From assembly GCF_052055485.1 (NCBI RefSeq), contig NZ_CP197171.1:1984001-2048000 (forward strand): a stretch of DNA of 64,000 bases. The letters are read 5' to 3'. A program made the translations under genes and the position numbers. Position 1 is the stretch's first letter. Each line of letters begins with the position of its first letter. Shown piece by piece: positions 8,236 to 17,099 of the stretch. The notes below the pieces were generated by a model that was given only the letters and a program-made list of their open reading frames with translations, was not told the origin of the DNA and searched no databases. Source of the stretch: Amphibacillus sp052055485. GTDB taxonomy: Bacteria; Bacillota; Bacilli; Bacillales; Amphibacillaceae.

Positions 8236-9402
8236 ATGAAAATTGCAGTAGCAGGTACAGGGTATGTCGGTTTATCTATTGCTGTTCTTTTAGCACAGAA
8301 ACATGAGGTATATGCGTTAGATATTGTTAGAGAAAAAGTCGATTTGATTAATCAGAAAACATCACCGATTGCTGATGATGAAATTGAAAAATTTTTAGCA
8401 ACGAAAGAACTCAACCTTACCGCAACGACAATTCCAACTGAAGCTTATCGAGACGCTGAATATGTCATTATTTCAACACCAACGAACTATGATGAGAAAA
8501 AGAATTTTTTTGACACAAGTAGTGTTGAACAAGTGATTGAAGATGTGTTAGATATCAATCCACAGGCAACAATGATGATTAAATCAACCGTTCCAGTTGG
8601 CTATACCTTAGGGATTAGAGCAAAATATAAAACAGAAAATATTATTTTTTCACCAGAATTTTTGCGAGAAGGGAAGGCACTATATGATAACCTTTATCCA
8701 TCCCGTGTTGTAATTGGTGAGGTTTCTGACCGAGCACGAAGATTAGCTAATCTATTAGTCGAGGGTGCAGAGAAAGAGGATATTGATGTTTTATTCACTG
8801 ACTCAACAGAAGCTGAGGCGATTAAATTATTTGCCAATACATATCTTGCTCTTCGTGTTGCCTTTTTCAATGAGCTGGATACCTATGCAGAGGTTCGGGG
8901 ACTAAACACCAAACAAATTATCGAAGGAGTGGGGCTTGATCCGCGAATCGGTGGTCATTATAACAATCCTTCCTTTGGTTTTGGGGGCTATTGTTTACCG
9001 AAGGATACCAAACAATTATTAGCAAACTATGAGGATATACCAAACAATATTATTCGAGCAATTGTCGATGCGAATCGAACACGAAAAGATCACATTGCAG
9101 ATTCGATCCTAGCTAAGAAACCAAAAATTGTTGGCATTCATCGCTTAACAATGAAAACAGGTTCAGATAATTTTAGAGCATCTTCAATTCAAGGTGTGAT
9201 GAAGCGAATTAAAGCACAAGGGATTGAAGTCATTATTTATGAGCCTGTATTGGATGAAGTGACTTTCTATAATTCTCGAGTTGTGAAAGATCTTGATCAA
9301 TTTAAACAAATGTCAGATGTCATTGTAGCTAATCGATTGACTGATGAGATAAAAGACGTTAAAGCTAAAGTCTATACGAGAGATTTATACCATAGAGATT
9401 GA
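8236..9402 (+). CDS. ugd: UDP-glucose/nucleotide-sugar 6-dehydrogenase
   Basis: The 388-residue protein has the N-terminal NAD-binding Rossmann motif GTGYVGLS (residues 7-14), the middle UDPG_MGDP_dh domain and the catalytic cysteine C253 in FGFGGYCLPKDTKQ. The length equals the short Ugd form (388 residues in E. coli). It oxidises UDP-glucose to UDP-glucuronate, or a related UDP-hexose, for capsule, teichuronic acid or other acidic polysaccharides. It is a single-gene unit with its own promoter and terminator, and no glycosyltransferases lie beside it. Start ATG has AAAGAGGTG seven bases upstream. The precise sugar is not determined by the sequence. Confidence 0.93.
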   Translation: MKIAVAGTGYVGLSIAVLLAQKHEVYALDIVREKVDLINQKTSPIADDEIEKFLATKELNLTATTIPTEAYRDAEYVIISTPTNYDEKKNFFDTSSVEQVIEDVLDINPQATMMIKSTVPVGYTLGIRAKYKTENIIFSPEFLREGKALYDNLYPSRVVIGEVSDRARRLANLLVEGAEKEDIDVLFTDSTEAEAIKLFANTYLALRVAFFNELDTYAEVRGLNTKQIIEGVGLDPRIGGHYNNPSFGFGGYCLPKDTKQLLANYEDIPNNIIRAIVDANRTRKDHIADSILAKKPKIVGIHRLTMKTGSDNFRASSIQGVMKRIKAQGIEVIIYEPVLDEVTFYNSRVVKDLDQFKQMSDVIVANRLTDEIKDVKAKVYTRDLYHRD

Positions 9403-9454
9403 CCCAATTCAAATTATTGAGGCAAAGATTGGGACAAAACTAGTCCACATGAAT

Positions 9455-9501
9455 AAAAACGATTGTGTTTATCTATTTTTGATAAACACAATCGTTTTTT
9501 T
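9455..9501 (+). terminator. Strong bidirectional terminator after ugd
   Basis: A perfect stem (AAACGATTGTGTTTATC with its complement, 7-nt loop TATTTTT) ends in a T run, with an A run on the other side, so it can stop transcription from both directions. Confidence 0.88.
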
Positions 9502-9511
9502 AATATTTTAC

Positions 9512-9697
9512 CTATTAACGGAATTGAGTTTCCTTATTTTTACTTAAATTAACGCAAATCCTAATCTATTATGAACTTTAGGGGCTCCGCGTCTTGACAG
9601 TCGAATGAAACTCCAAAATCCAAAAACGGATTCAACATCTATTTTCCGTTTCCTATAGATTTGCTCTATTTTCTCTGAAAATTGCTTATCATTATAG
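9512..9697 (-). pseudogene. Relic of IS1182-type transposase, C-terminal end
   Basis: The minus strand reads IYRKRKIDVESVFGFW, then RLSRRGAPKVHNRLGFAL, a stop, and VKIRKL. This matches the C-terminal end of IS1182-family DDE transposases (KRK..VE.VFG..K, then the R..RG..KV.NE.GF block and NLRK tail). About five residues are missing between the two blocks and an in-frame stop interrupts the end. No terminal inverted repeats or target duplications remain visible. The following 9700-10150 contains no gene, only a further hairpin (ACTGTT...AACAGT at about 9905-9945). Confidence 0.65.
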
Positions 9698-10155
9698 TGG
9701 ACATTTTCGAGAAGTGTCTACTTGACAAATACACGTGCAAACAGGAGTTAAGCCATTTTGAATAGCATGTAATCATGAAATGTCCTTCCATGTTTATTTC
9801 TCAACCCCATTTACTTGATTAGCGCTTACTCGAATGGGTTCAAGTGTTGCAGTCAGAATGACAATAATTTTCGAGTAGTTCAGCTTGTCTAGTCAGATAA
9901 AAAAACTGTTATACAATCTATTTTTTATTGGGCAACAGTACCTTTTTTATTTGGCTTCTCGAAATTTATCACAAGGATAATTTGCAGTATTTATTCGAGA
10001 TTTCTAGGCTCCTTGTTACAAAATATTGGAACCTAGCTTTTAATAAATTCAACTTTTATAGCTAGATTTACAAGTTAAAACTGACTGACATTTGGATTAT
10101 TGTGTAGAACAATTATGATTCTAAGCGAATAATCAAATGAAAAGTGCAAAACTCA

Positions 10156-10204
10156 TTGACAGCTATTTTTGTATGGTTTACTATTACGTTATACGTTATA
10201 ACGT
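10156..10204 (+). promoter_or_regulatory. Promoter with PadR-type palindromic operator
   Basis: TTGACA (10156-10161), 17 bases, TACTAT (10179-10184), then the palindrome ACGTTATA-CGT-TATAACGT (10186-10204) just downstream of the -10. The position fits autorepression by the PadR protein encoded next. Confidence 0.72.
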
Positions 10205-10216
10205 TTGGTGTAATAA

Positions 10217-10546
10217 ATGAAAGGAGCTGACAAAAATCCTGTGAGTTCAACTGATCGATTTTCTGAACCAACTTTGTTTATTTTAATTAGTTTAGCTGAA
10301 GGAAACAAACATGGTTATGCAATCATGGAGGATATTGAAAATTCCTACGACATTAAAATTGGACCAGGAACGTTATACGGTGCAATTAGTCGAATGGAGA
10401 AATTAAAATTAATTGAGGCTATCCCATCAAAAGACAGAAAAAAACCTTATCAAATTACTTCTGAAGGCAGAAAGTATCTACAAGAAAAATTAAAAGAAAT
10501 TGAAATTGTTACTAAGTTAGGATTTGAGAGGTTAGGTCTAATATGA
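10217..10546 (+). CDS. PadR-family transcriptional repressor
   Basis: The 109-residue protein is a short PadR winged-helix regulator. It contains the helix LFILISLAEGNKHGYAIMEDIE, the recognition region IGPGTLYGAISRMEKLKLIEAI and the wing (SKDRKKPYQITSEGRKYL). PadR proteins often control a downstream membrane-protein or transporter gene and bind a palindrome in their own promoter; such a site lies at 10186-10204. The ATG at 10217 has only a weak ribosome site; a GTG at 10241 is possible but the AAAGGAG before it is too distant, so the upstream start is kept. The stop overlaps the next gene by four bases. Confidence 0.88.
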   Translation: MKGADKNPVSSTDRFSEPTLFILISLAEGNKHGYAIMEDIENSYDIKIGPGTLYGAISRMEKLKLIEAIPSKDRKKPYQITSEGRKYLQEKLKEIEIVTKLGFERLGLI

Positions 10547-10998
10547 AGTGGCTAATCTATTTGTATCCTAAAAAATGGAGAGAACGTTATGAAGAAGAAT
10601 TCTTATATATTTTGGAACAGAGGAATCCTTCCTTGAAAGACGTTATTGATGTATTTATTAATGCCATCGATGTAAGATTTTTAAATTTAGTTGAGGGGAT
10701 TATTAATATGGATAAGAAAATTCGCAATGTCATGCTTGCTTCTGTGTTAAATCGTTTCTTGATTATAGGTTCAGTAATATTTATAGGTATGTTCGGTGGG
10801 TATTGGATTGGAAATAACACGCCCTCAATTTTAGAAATATCACCTAAGTCATTGTTGCTGGTTGGTGTTGGATTGGGAATTTTTATTGGTTATGTTATGG
10901 GTGTAGTAAGAGGTATTATGCGAGTCATTAATGTTACTCAAAAAGAGGATGTCTTCCTTCCTACTGGTAAATTAAAGTTCGATAAGTCGAACAGTTAA
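10543..10998 (+). CDS. Membrane protein with YPxxWRxRYxxE motif, PadR partner
   Basis: The 151-residue protein starts with MKWLIYLYPKKWRERYEEEF, a short motif often seen in genes paired with PadR regulators. An amphipathic stretch and two hydrophobic helices follow (about 68-90 and 101-120). Function is unknown. It overlaps padR (ATGA), so both are co-translated. Its likely role is as the regulated partner of the PadR protein, as in other padR-linked membrane gene pairs. Confidence 0.75.
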   Translation: MKWLIYLYPKKWRERYEEEFLYILEQRNPSLKDVIDVFINAIDVRFLNLVEGIINMDKKIRNVMLASVLNRFLIIGSVIFIGMFGGYWIGNNTPSILEISPKSLLLVGVGLGIFIGYVMGVVRGIMRVINVTQKEDVFLPTGKLKFDKSNS

Positions 10999-11034
10999 AC
11001 GTATCTTCAGTTTTTGTTGAGGTGAGGTAAAATA

Positions 11035-11217
11035 ATGAATGTCAAAGTTTTGCAAGATATAAAAGTAGTATCTGGCTTGATTTCGTCTATAATATTGTCA
11101 GGTATCGCGATAGTATTGGCGCTATACAACATTAGTTATTGGGTGTTTTTTGTTGTGGTATCATGGGTGGTTCTATTTTTAAGTGCACATAGAGCAGACA
11201 AGATAATGAAAAATTGA
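11035..11217 (+). CDS. Small two-helix membrane protein
   Basis: This 60-residue hydrophobic protein (two predicted helices, about 14-32 and 33-50) follows the padR pair after 36 bases, with GAGGTGAGGT seven bases before the ATG. I do not recognise the family. Spacing and orientation suggest the same operon. The ribosome site and hydrophobic pattern support a real gene, though the short length leaves doubt. Confidence 0.55.
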   Translation: MNVKVLQDIKVVSGLISSIILSGIAIVLALYNISYWVFFVVVSWVVLFLSAHRADKIMKN

Positions 11218-11305
11218 TAGTGAATAGTCAAATACTATCTTAGCAAGAATGGGCTGTTTAGGCAGCTCATTCTGTACTTATCAGACTGGCTTACAAAAAC
11301 ACCAC

Positions 11306-11560
11306 GTCTTGGAACTGGGACTCAGAATAAGAAAAACACTTATTCTTGCACGATCAAAAAGATAACAGATTTTATTGCCGATAGTATAAGTCAAACGATG
11401 GCATTTGCCATAAAGACTTGGCGATAAGCCAAGTTTTTCTAAGCTTGTGATTGCTAAAGTAACGGCAGTCCCAAACAGAGGGAGAAGAGGGAACGTAGAC
11501 TAAACTGCCACATCTTGGGACTGTGATTACCAATGTTGTCAGGTTAAGCAGAGTAATCGA
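11306..11560 (+). repeat. Dispersed repeat region (AGAATAAG hairpin plus GTAACCGCAGTCCCA element)
   Basis: The block GGAACTGGGACTCAGAATAAG with stem arms at 11324-11331 and 11339-11346 matches the reverse complement of about 54832-54882. Further along, the reverse strand of 11505-11550 (TAACCTGACAACATTGG, then TAATCACAGTCCCAAG) matches 3048-3100. Related fragments occur at 2945-2980, 39700-39745 and 43130-43165. No protein-coding sense is evident. Confidence 0.6.
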
Positions 11561-11761
11561 TCAAGAGGGTGGAACAAAAAGATTAATTCATGAACAAACA
11601 GAATATGGATATAGAGCCCCTCTCCGCAGATGTGATTCATTGTATTGGAACATGTTGTTTGATAAAGTATTAATAATATTAATATGGGTCTTAGATCATG
11701 TGACAATCAAAAGTCAAATGAATGATTAAATTTATTGATTGATAATTGAGGAGAGTTTAAA

Positions 11762-12526
11762 TTGAAACTAGAGCAAATAATTAATGAAAACTACGATAGT
11801 TTTAGTGAAGGTGACCAGCTTTTAGCTAAATATATATTGGAACATAAAAATGAAATGCAATGGTTAAGTATAACTCAAGTAGCTGAAAGAAGCTTGAGCT
11901 CTAAATCCTCTGTTCTCCGATTTGCCCAAAAGCTTGGTTTCTCGGGTTATACAGAGTTAAAAAACTTTATTAAGTGGGGAAATTTACAAATAACTTCGGA
12001 AGGAAAAAGTAATAATTATGCTGAGTTTATTTTAAATCATGTAGAAAAAACGATTAAAAATTTAAATATGAGTGAAATAGAGGAAATTAGTAAAGAAATT
12101 GCCCAAAGTCAAAATGTGTATTTAGCAGGGACCAGTTTTTTTCAACAAAATCTAGCTACAGAAATGCAGCGGCTCTTTTTAAAATTAGGGAAGAATATGC
12201 ACATTATCCCTTTAGACATTCAGACCGACTTATACCAATTAGTTGTTGAACAAATGACCGAAGATGATTTGCTGATCATTTTTTCGAGCTCGGGAAATAA
12301 TACAGCGATTAAAGAAACATTAAGCATCCCGTTAATTAAGAAGGTGAAAATACTATCATTAACAGCTACACAAAATAATTGGTTAACCAACCATGCTGAT
12401 TATTCGATTCATGTTTTTTCAGACCGGGAAGAATATTCGAATTATACAGGTTTTTATGCAACAAGCGCATTTTATTGTGTAATAGAGATATTAGCTTATA
12501 GTTTTTTCAGTTTGAATTTCTCTTGA
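11762..12526 (+). CDS. MurR/RpiR-family transcriptional regulator
   Basis: The 254-residue protein has an N-terminal RpiR HTH domain (ITQVAERSLSSKSSVLRFAQKLGFSGYTELKNFI, about 35-75) and a C-terminal SIS domain (about 110-240) that normally binds a sugar phosphate. The start codon is TTG at 11762, with GAGGAGAG six bases upstream. No PTS or hydrolase gene is directly co-oriented within 500 bases. The downstream DNA holds only a decayed reading frame, so its original target operon may have been lost. The nearest intact units, starting at 13.1 kb, have their own LacI regulator. Confidence 0.88.
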   Translation: MKLEQIINENYDSFSEGDQLLAKYILEHKNEMQWLSITQVAERSLSSKSSVLRFAQKLGFSGYTELKNFIKWGNLQITSEGKSNNYAEFILNHVEKTIKNLNMSEIEEISKEIAQSQNVYLAGTSFFQQNLATEMQRLFLKLGKNMHIIPLDIQTDLYQLVVEQMTEDDLLIIFSSSGNNTAIKETLSIPLIKKVKILSLTATQNNWLTNHADYSIHVFSDREEYSNYTGFYATSAFYCVIEILAYSFFSLNFS

Positions 12527-12780
12527 AATTCTCTCAGATAAGAGCGCTGAACTTTCTTATTTGGAAAATATATAAGTTTTTTCTAGTTTTATTTACCATG
12601 CTATCCTTTGCAAATTTTCTTTAATATGCATTGTAGGATCTATAGGCAGACTAAGAATAATCAGGACTTTGGATTGATCATAAAGTGCCAATTCGTTCAG
12701 ACATAGTTCTGTTGAAGATCCCCCTTCTTACCATTTCTCTAGGGTCTAACATGAATTTTTTATGTAGACCCAAATATGTT

Positions 12781-12985
12781 AGTGTGTTTTATCATCACAG
12801 ATAGGCCACTTTTCCTAAAGGTCCTAATCAATAATGATAAAATTCCCCCTTATGACATAATCTGCACCTTGTAAAATTCCTTCATACGAGCAGAAATATA
12901 TTGTGCAACAAAAACAAAAAGTGGAACAATTAAACTTGTGAAAGGAACAAACGATTGAAAGCTAACTCATTATCCAAGAAAATAG
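12781..12985 (-). pseudogene. Decayed membrane-protein fragment, copy A
   Basis: The minus strand reads SFVPFTSLIVPLFVFVAQYISARMKEFYK before stops. About 140 bases (12781-12920) are clearly related to 19700-19840, which has the same frame (QYISTSMREFYRAQIM) and is also broken. The parent gene is not recognised. The rest of 12527-13103 shows no intact gene. Confidence 0.45.
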
Positions 12986-13103
12986 TGAGGCGAAAATATG
13001 TTCAACACATCGCATTCAAATTGATGATGTTGTTGTCAACTGTACAGCCTGCTTTATGTGGGTTAAAATAGAAACATAATAGAAAATGAGAGTAGGAATG
13101 CAG

Positions 13104-14090
13104 ATGGTGACGATTAATGACATTGCTAAAAGAGCAGGTGTAGCTAAGAGCACCGTTTCTAGATATTTAAACAATGGTTCTGTGAGTTCCAATACACGAG
13201 AAAAAATTGACCGAATTGTAGCAGAAACAGGATATAAACCTAATGTTTTTGCTCGTAGTTTAAAGGCACAAAAAACTAATATGCTTGGGGTCATTATTCC
13301 CAGACTCAATTCTCCTTCTACTAGTGAAGTGCTGGTAGGAATTGATCGAACAGCGCGAAAACAAGGTTATCAATTAATTATGACAAATTCTGATCAAGAT
13401 ACGTTGCGTGAAATAGAAAATATCTATACATTGAATAAGCAAAAAGTGGAAGGCATCATGATGTTATCCCGAAAGTTAACGGATGAACATCTACAAGCAA
13501 TCGAACAAGTTGAAGTTCCTTTTTTACTGCTTGGACAGAAGGCGGAAGGAGTTCATTCCATTATTCATGCCGATTACGATGCTGGTCGGAAGATGGGGGA
13601 GTATGCACTTGATCTTGGGCATCGTACTTTTCTATATGTAGGTGTTTCTCTGCAAGATGAAGCAGTTGGTGTTTTACGAAAAAAGGGCTTTATAGATGCC
13701 GTACAGTCTAAGGAAGGAGTAATGGTGGAAACAGTGGAAACGAGTTTTTCACGAAAAGATGCCTACCAAAAAGCATTAATTTTTCTGAAAGAATTGTCTG
13801 CTTCTTTTGTAGTCTGTGCAACAGACAATCTTGCCGTTGCAGTATTGAAAGCAGCCCATGAGTTAGGTTATACGATACCGAAGGACTTCTCTCTCTCGGG
13901 TTTTGGCGGCTATGAGGACACTAGCTACGTGACACCATCGATCACAACTGTTCGCTATCCGTACAGTCTTTTAGGCGAAAAAGCCGTTCTGCATCTAAAA
14001 GAGCTGATTGCTGGAAAAGAGACCTCTAATGAAGTGAAACTAGCAAATGAGCTGGTTGAAAACGACTCTACCTTGCCCCTTCGTTTCTGA
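13104..14090 (+). CDS. LacI-family sugar-operon repressor (ScrR/SacR-like)
   Basis: The protein of about 328 residues starts MVTINDIAKRAGVAKSTVSRYLNNG, the LacI helix-turn-helix plus hinge (to about residue 55), followed by a type I periplasmic-binding effector domain. The ATG at 13104 is preferred over 13086 because AGTAGGA lies at the right distance. Palindromes AACCGGTT, the central-CG type bound by LacI proteins, lie before the PTS gene (14192-14199, 14217-14224) and before the 17-kb unit (17061-17072). It therefore probably controls both alpha-glucoside/sucrose units. Closest functional analogy is the sucrose repressor ScrR; the effector is not proven. Confidence 0.88.
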   Translation: MVTINDIAKRAGVAKSTVSRYLNNGSVSSNTREKIDRIVAETGYKPNVFARSLKAQKTNMLGVIIPRLNSPSTSEVLVGIDRTARKQGYQLIMTNSDQDTLREIENIYTLNKQKVEGIMMLSRKLTDEHLQAIEQVEVPFLLLGQKAEGVHSIIHADYDAGRKMGEYALDLGHRTFLYVGVSLQDEAVGVLRKKGFIDAVQSKEGVMVETVETSFSRKDAYQKALIFLKELSASFVVCATDNLAVAVLKAAHELGYTIPKDFSLSGFGGYEDTSYVTPSITTVRYPYSLLGEKAVLHLKELIAGKETSNEVKLANELVENDSTLPLRF

Positions 14091-14181
14091 ACACAAGAAA
14101 AAAGCATGTTCATTTAGGTGTTCTCTTTACAAAGTTTTAAAGGACAAGAATCCCTTTTTGAAAGTGCTTTTAATTTTTTGC

Positions 14182-14259
14182 TTGACGTTGGAACCGGTTT
14201 TGTTACCGTGTAATAGAACCGGTTCTATACAACTGTAATTGAGATTGTAACCGCTTTTT
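14182..14259 (+). promoter_or_regulatory. Tandem LacI operators and cre-like site before the alpha-glucoside PTS
   Basis: TTGACG (14182) starts the region. GGAACCGGTT lies at 14190-14199 and a perfect 12-bp palindrome AGAACCGGTTCT at 14215-14226, with centres 25 bp apart. TGTAACCGCTTTTT at 14246-14259 resembles a CcpA cre site in its left half. This arrangement points to repression by the adjacent LacI protein plus catabolite control. Confidence 0.7.
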
Positions 14260-14368
14260 GTAAAGCCTTTTAATAAGTATGATAATGTGAGGGTTATAAG
14301 AAAGTGAACAGTAAAAGAACTTAATGGATAGAATCCATAAAATTATTTGAACAAGGGGAGAAAAGACG

Positions 14369-15976
14369 ATGATGCAAAAAATACAACGATTTGGTGGAGC
14401 TATGATTGCTCCAGTTTTACTTTTTGCTTTCAATAGTATTATTTTGGCTTTTGCCATTGTGTTTCAAGACCCAGAAATTGTGGGAGGATTAGCCACTGAA
14501 GGGACAACATGGAGTAACATATGGGCGGTTATTGAAGCTGGTGGTTGGACAGTCTTTGATCATATGGAATTATTATTTGTTATAGGTCTACCGATCGGAT
14601 TGGCCAAAAAAGCTAATGCTAGAGCCTCTTTAGAAGCCTTTATCGTTTATATGACTTGGAATACTTTTATTAACGTGATTTTACAAATTTGGGATTTTGG
14701 TGTTGACCTTAATAGTGCCGAAGATGCATTAGGTATAACATCAATTGGAGGCATTCAAACGTTAGATACCAATATAATAGGTGCACTTTTAATTTCTGGA
14801 ATGGTAATTTGGTTACATAATCGTTTTTATGATACGGCTCTTCCAGAATGGATAGGTATTTTTTCAGGATCTGCATTTGTAGTTATTCTTGGTTTTCTGG
14901 TGACATTGCCATTAGCATTTTTAACAGCATGGTTATGGCCAATGGTTCAAGGATATATATTCCAATTACAAGATCTTATAGCTGAGAGTGGGACCTTTGG
15001 TGTAGGATCCTTTGTATTCTTAGAGAGAATATTGATTCCAACTGGATTGCATCATTTTATTGCTCAACCGTTTAAATACGGACCGGCAGTTGTTGATGGA
15101 GGTTTAACTCAATTTTGGTTTGAAAACTTAGCAGATATTGCAGCTCATGGTGGTTCTTTAAGAGATCTAGTTCCGCAAGCTGGTTTTGGCTTGAATAGTA
15201 TGCCTAAAGTATTTGCTCCTATTGGGATCGGTGGAGCCTTTATTGCAACAGCTAAGCCAGAACAAAGGAAGCGAACGATGGCTTTAGTTATTCCAACGGC
15301 TTTGACTGCGGTTCTAACTGGCATTACAGAACCTTTTGAATTTACTTTCTTGTTCTTAGCGCCACAGTTATTTGTTGTTTATACATTGTTAGCTGCTGCA
15401 ATGGCAATGGTTGTTTATTCGCTAGGTGTTTCTTTAGTTTTAGGAGGCGGGCTAATTGCCTTCTTCCCAAGGTTTATTATACCTTTATCAACCAACCATA
15501 TGGATGCTATCATTATTTTCTTTATTGTCGGATTAGCCTTTTCTGCGTTATATTTCTTTATTTTCCGATGGTCAATATTAAAATTTGATATTAAGACTCC
15601 AGGTCGTGATGAGACTGGGAAAGTTAAGATGCATACCAAAAAAGATTATAAGAATAAAAAGGCAGCCGATGATGGTATAGAAACAAGCGGAAACTCATCA
15701 GTTAGACAAGACAGTAATCCTAATGCTCAAAAAGCCGGATCCTTCTTAGATGGTCTTGGTGGACCAGAGAATGTAACAGATATTAACAATTGTGCGACGC
15801 GTCTTCGTGTATCTGTTGCTGATGAAAGTAAAGTATTAGATGATAGTTTCTTTAAAGAGGCAGGAGCGCACGGCATTGTTCGTAATGGTACGGCAATACA
15901 AATTATTGTTGGACTAGATGTACCAAAAGTAAAAGACTTCTTTAAAGAGATTGCAGAAGATGAGAAAAATAAATAA
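14369..15976 (+). CDS. Alpha-glucoside PTS permease EIICB (GlvC/MalP-like)
   Basis: The 535-residue protein begins MMQKIQRFGGAMIAPVLLFAFN and carries an EIIC membrane domain (residues 1 to about 410) with the GITEPFEFTFLF signature. A linker and an EIIB domain follow, with phospho-cysteine C475 in INNCATRLRV. Domain order C-B and sequence match the alpha-glucoside permeases GlvC/MalP of Bacillus, which import and phosphorylate maltose, sucrose isomers or similar disaccharides. EIIA is absent, so a Glc-type EIIA elsewhere must serve it. No GH4 6-phospho-alpha-glucosidase follows, as is usual; instead a phosphoesterase gene and, farther on, a GH32 hydrolase share the regulon. Confidence 0.9.
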   Translation: MMQKIQRFGGAMIAPVLLFAFNSIILAFAIVFQDPEIVGGLATEGTTWSNIWAVIEAGGWTVFDHMELLFVIGLPIGLAKKANARASLEAFIVYMTWNTFINVILQIWDFGVDLNSAEDALGITSIGGIQTLDTNIIGALLISGMVIWLHNRFYDTALPEWIGIFSGSAFVVILGFLVTLPLAFLTAWLWPMVQGYIFQLQDLIAESGTFGVGSFVFLERILIPTGLHHFIAQPFKYGPAVVDGGLTQFWFENLADIAAHGGSLRDLVPQAGFGLNSMPKVFAPIGIGGAFIATAKPEQRKRTMALVIPTALTAVLTGITEPFEFTFLFLAPQLFVVYTLLAAAMAMVVYSLGVSLVLGGGLIAFFPRFIIPLSTNHMDAIIIFFIVGLAFSALYFFIFRWSILKFDIKTPGRDETGKVKMHTKKDYKNKKAADDGIETSGNSSVRQDSNPNAQKAGSFLDGLGGPENVTDINNCATRLRVSVADESKVLDDSFFKEAGAHGIVRNGTAIQIIVGLDVPKVKDFFKEIAEDEKNK

Positions 15977-16073
15977 GAATTAAAGTTGTTACATGAACAT
16001 TTAAAACAGCAGGAAGTTATAAGAATGATTAGAGGTGACTCAAGGAACAGAGCGAGTCAAGATGGAGGTTGTT

Positions 16074-16799
16074 ATGAAAATACTTTTGATATCGGATATT
16101 CATAGTAATGCTGTATCCTTACGTAAGATATTAGATTATGAAAAGAATATCGACAAAATTATTTGTGCTGGTGATCATGTGGATTATGGCTTGTATCCTA
16201 AAGATGTACTGGAAATGATTGAAGCGTATAATGTTACAAGTGTGAGAGGCAATCATGATGATCATATGATCAGAATTTGGAAGCAAATAAGCCAAGGTAT
16301 TGAACAAAATGAATTTAAGTGGATTCACCATAATGCAGACATATTAGAGCAAAGAGACATAGATTTTTTAGAAAATTTACCTAAAACTATTTCCTTTGAC
16401 ATAGAAAATGTAGGGTATGTCCTTCAGCATCAGTGGAAAGAAAATTCATATGAAACGATCCAGAGTGAATACCACTTCGATCAATTCTGGGCAGAAAAAT
16501 ATACAGGAAATTTACAAGGGGATTTTGAGAAAAGGATTATATTTGGGCATACTCACAGGCAAGGCATACACTATGTAGCAAATGATAAACTTTGGATTAA
16601 TCCGGGGAGTATTTCATACAGAAGACCTGATGACCCTACTAAAGATGCTCACTATATGATTTTACAAGGGGAAGAAATTCTATTTAAACAATTACCGTAT
16701 GACAAAACTAAATTGATGAATGAAGTAATGAAATGGGAAGGAAAGATCAAAAAATCAGATATGGATGTTGCGTTATTTTTCTTTTCTGAAAACGAATAG
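16074..16799 (+). CDS. Calcineurin-like metallophosphoesterase
   Basis: The 241-residue protein has all blocks of the metallophosphatase fold: SDIHSN (D8, H10), GDHVDYG (D34), RGNHDD and GHTHRQG, with the usual C-terminal NPGSISYRR. It belongs to the YfcE/Metallophos_2 type. The start at 16074 is chosen because GGAGG stands before it; an upstream reading frame of 13 codons has no such site. It lies about 100 bases after the alpha-glucoside PTS gene and before a terminator, so it is probably co-transcribed. A role in dephosphorylating an imported sugar phosphate is possible, but general nucleotide phosphatase activity is equally open. Confidence 0.85.
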   Translation: MKILLISDIHSNAVSLRKILDYEKNIDKIICAGDHVDYGLYPKDVLEMIEAYNVTSVRGNHDDHMIRIWKQISQGIEQNEFKWIHHNADILEQRDIDFLENLPKTISFDIENVGYVLQHQWKENSYETIQSEYHFDQFWAEKYTGNLQGDFEKRIIFGHTHRQGIHYVANDKLWINPGSISYRRPDDPTKDAHYMILQGEEILFKQLPYDKTKLMNEVMKWEGKIKKSDMDVALFFFSENE

Positions 16800-16942
16800 T
16801 GAGAGACTAGAAGAAACTTACTGGTTTTAGTAAATATTATTTCAACTTCTCAAAGAATTATTTCTATTTTTGAATGAACATGGAACAAAAGTAATTTAGT
16901 GCACAATTTCTTATCACTACATTTGTGTATATGAGTAAAAAG

Positions 16943-16997
16943 AAAATGCATTCTCTCTTTTAGCTCTTTATAGAGTTAAAAGGGAATGCATTTTTAT
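16943..16997 (+). terminator. Long-stem terminator after the phosphoesterase gene
   Basis: Nested arms AAATGCATTC, CTTTTA and CTCT pair across a TTAT loop with AGAG, TAAAAG and GAATGCATTT, followed by T-rich sequence. It closes the PTS-phosphoesterase unit. Confidence 0.8.
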
Positions 16998-17032
16998 AGG
17001 GTTTTTACTCTCAATAATACTTCTATTTGATG

Positions 17033-17072
17033 TTGAAATCGTTTCTTTTCACCTTATAATAGAACCGGTTCC
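17033..17072 (+). promoter_or_regulatory. Promoter and LacI operator of the sucrose unit
   Basis: TTGAAA (17033), 16 bases, TATAAT (17055-17060), immediately followed by AGAACCGGTTCC (17061-17072), the same operator motif as before the 14.4-kb PTS gene. It stands before the wrecked EIIC gene and the GH32 gene. Confidence 0.75.
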
Positions 17073-17099
17073 TTATAGTGGTTATTTTCCAAACGGTAG

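Noticed and set aside
11523..11729. A 68-codon open frame before the RpiR gene
   Set aside because: It lies over dispersed repeat sequence, has no ribosome site and its product has no domain character.
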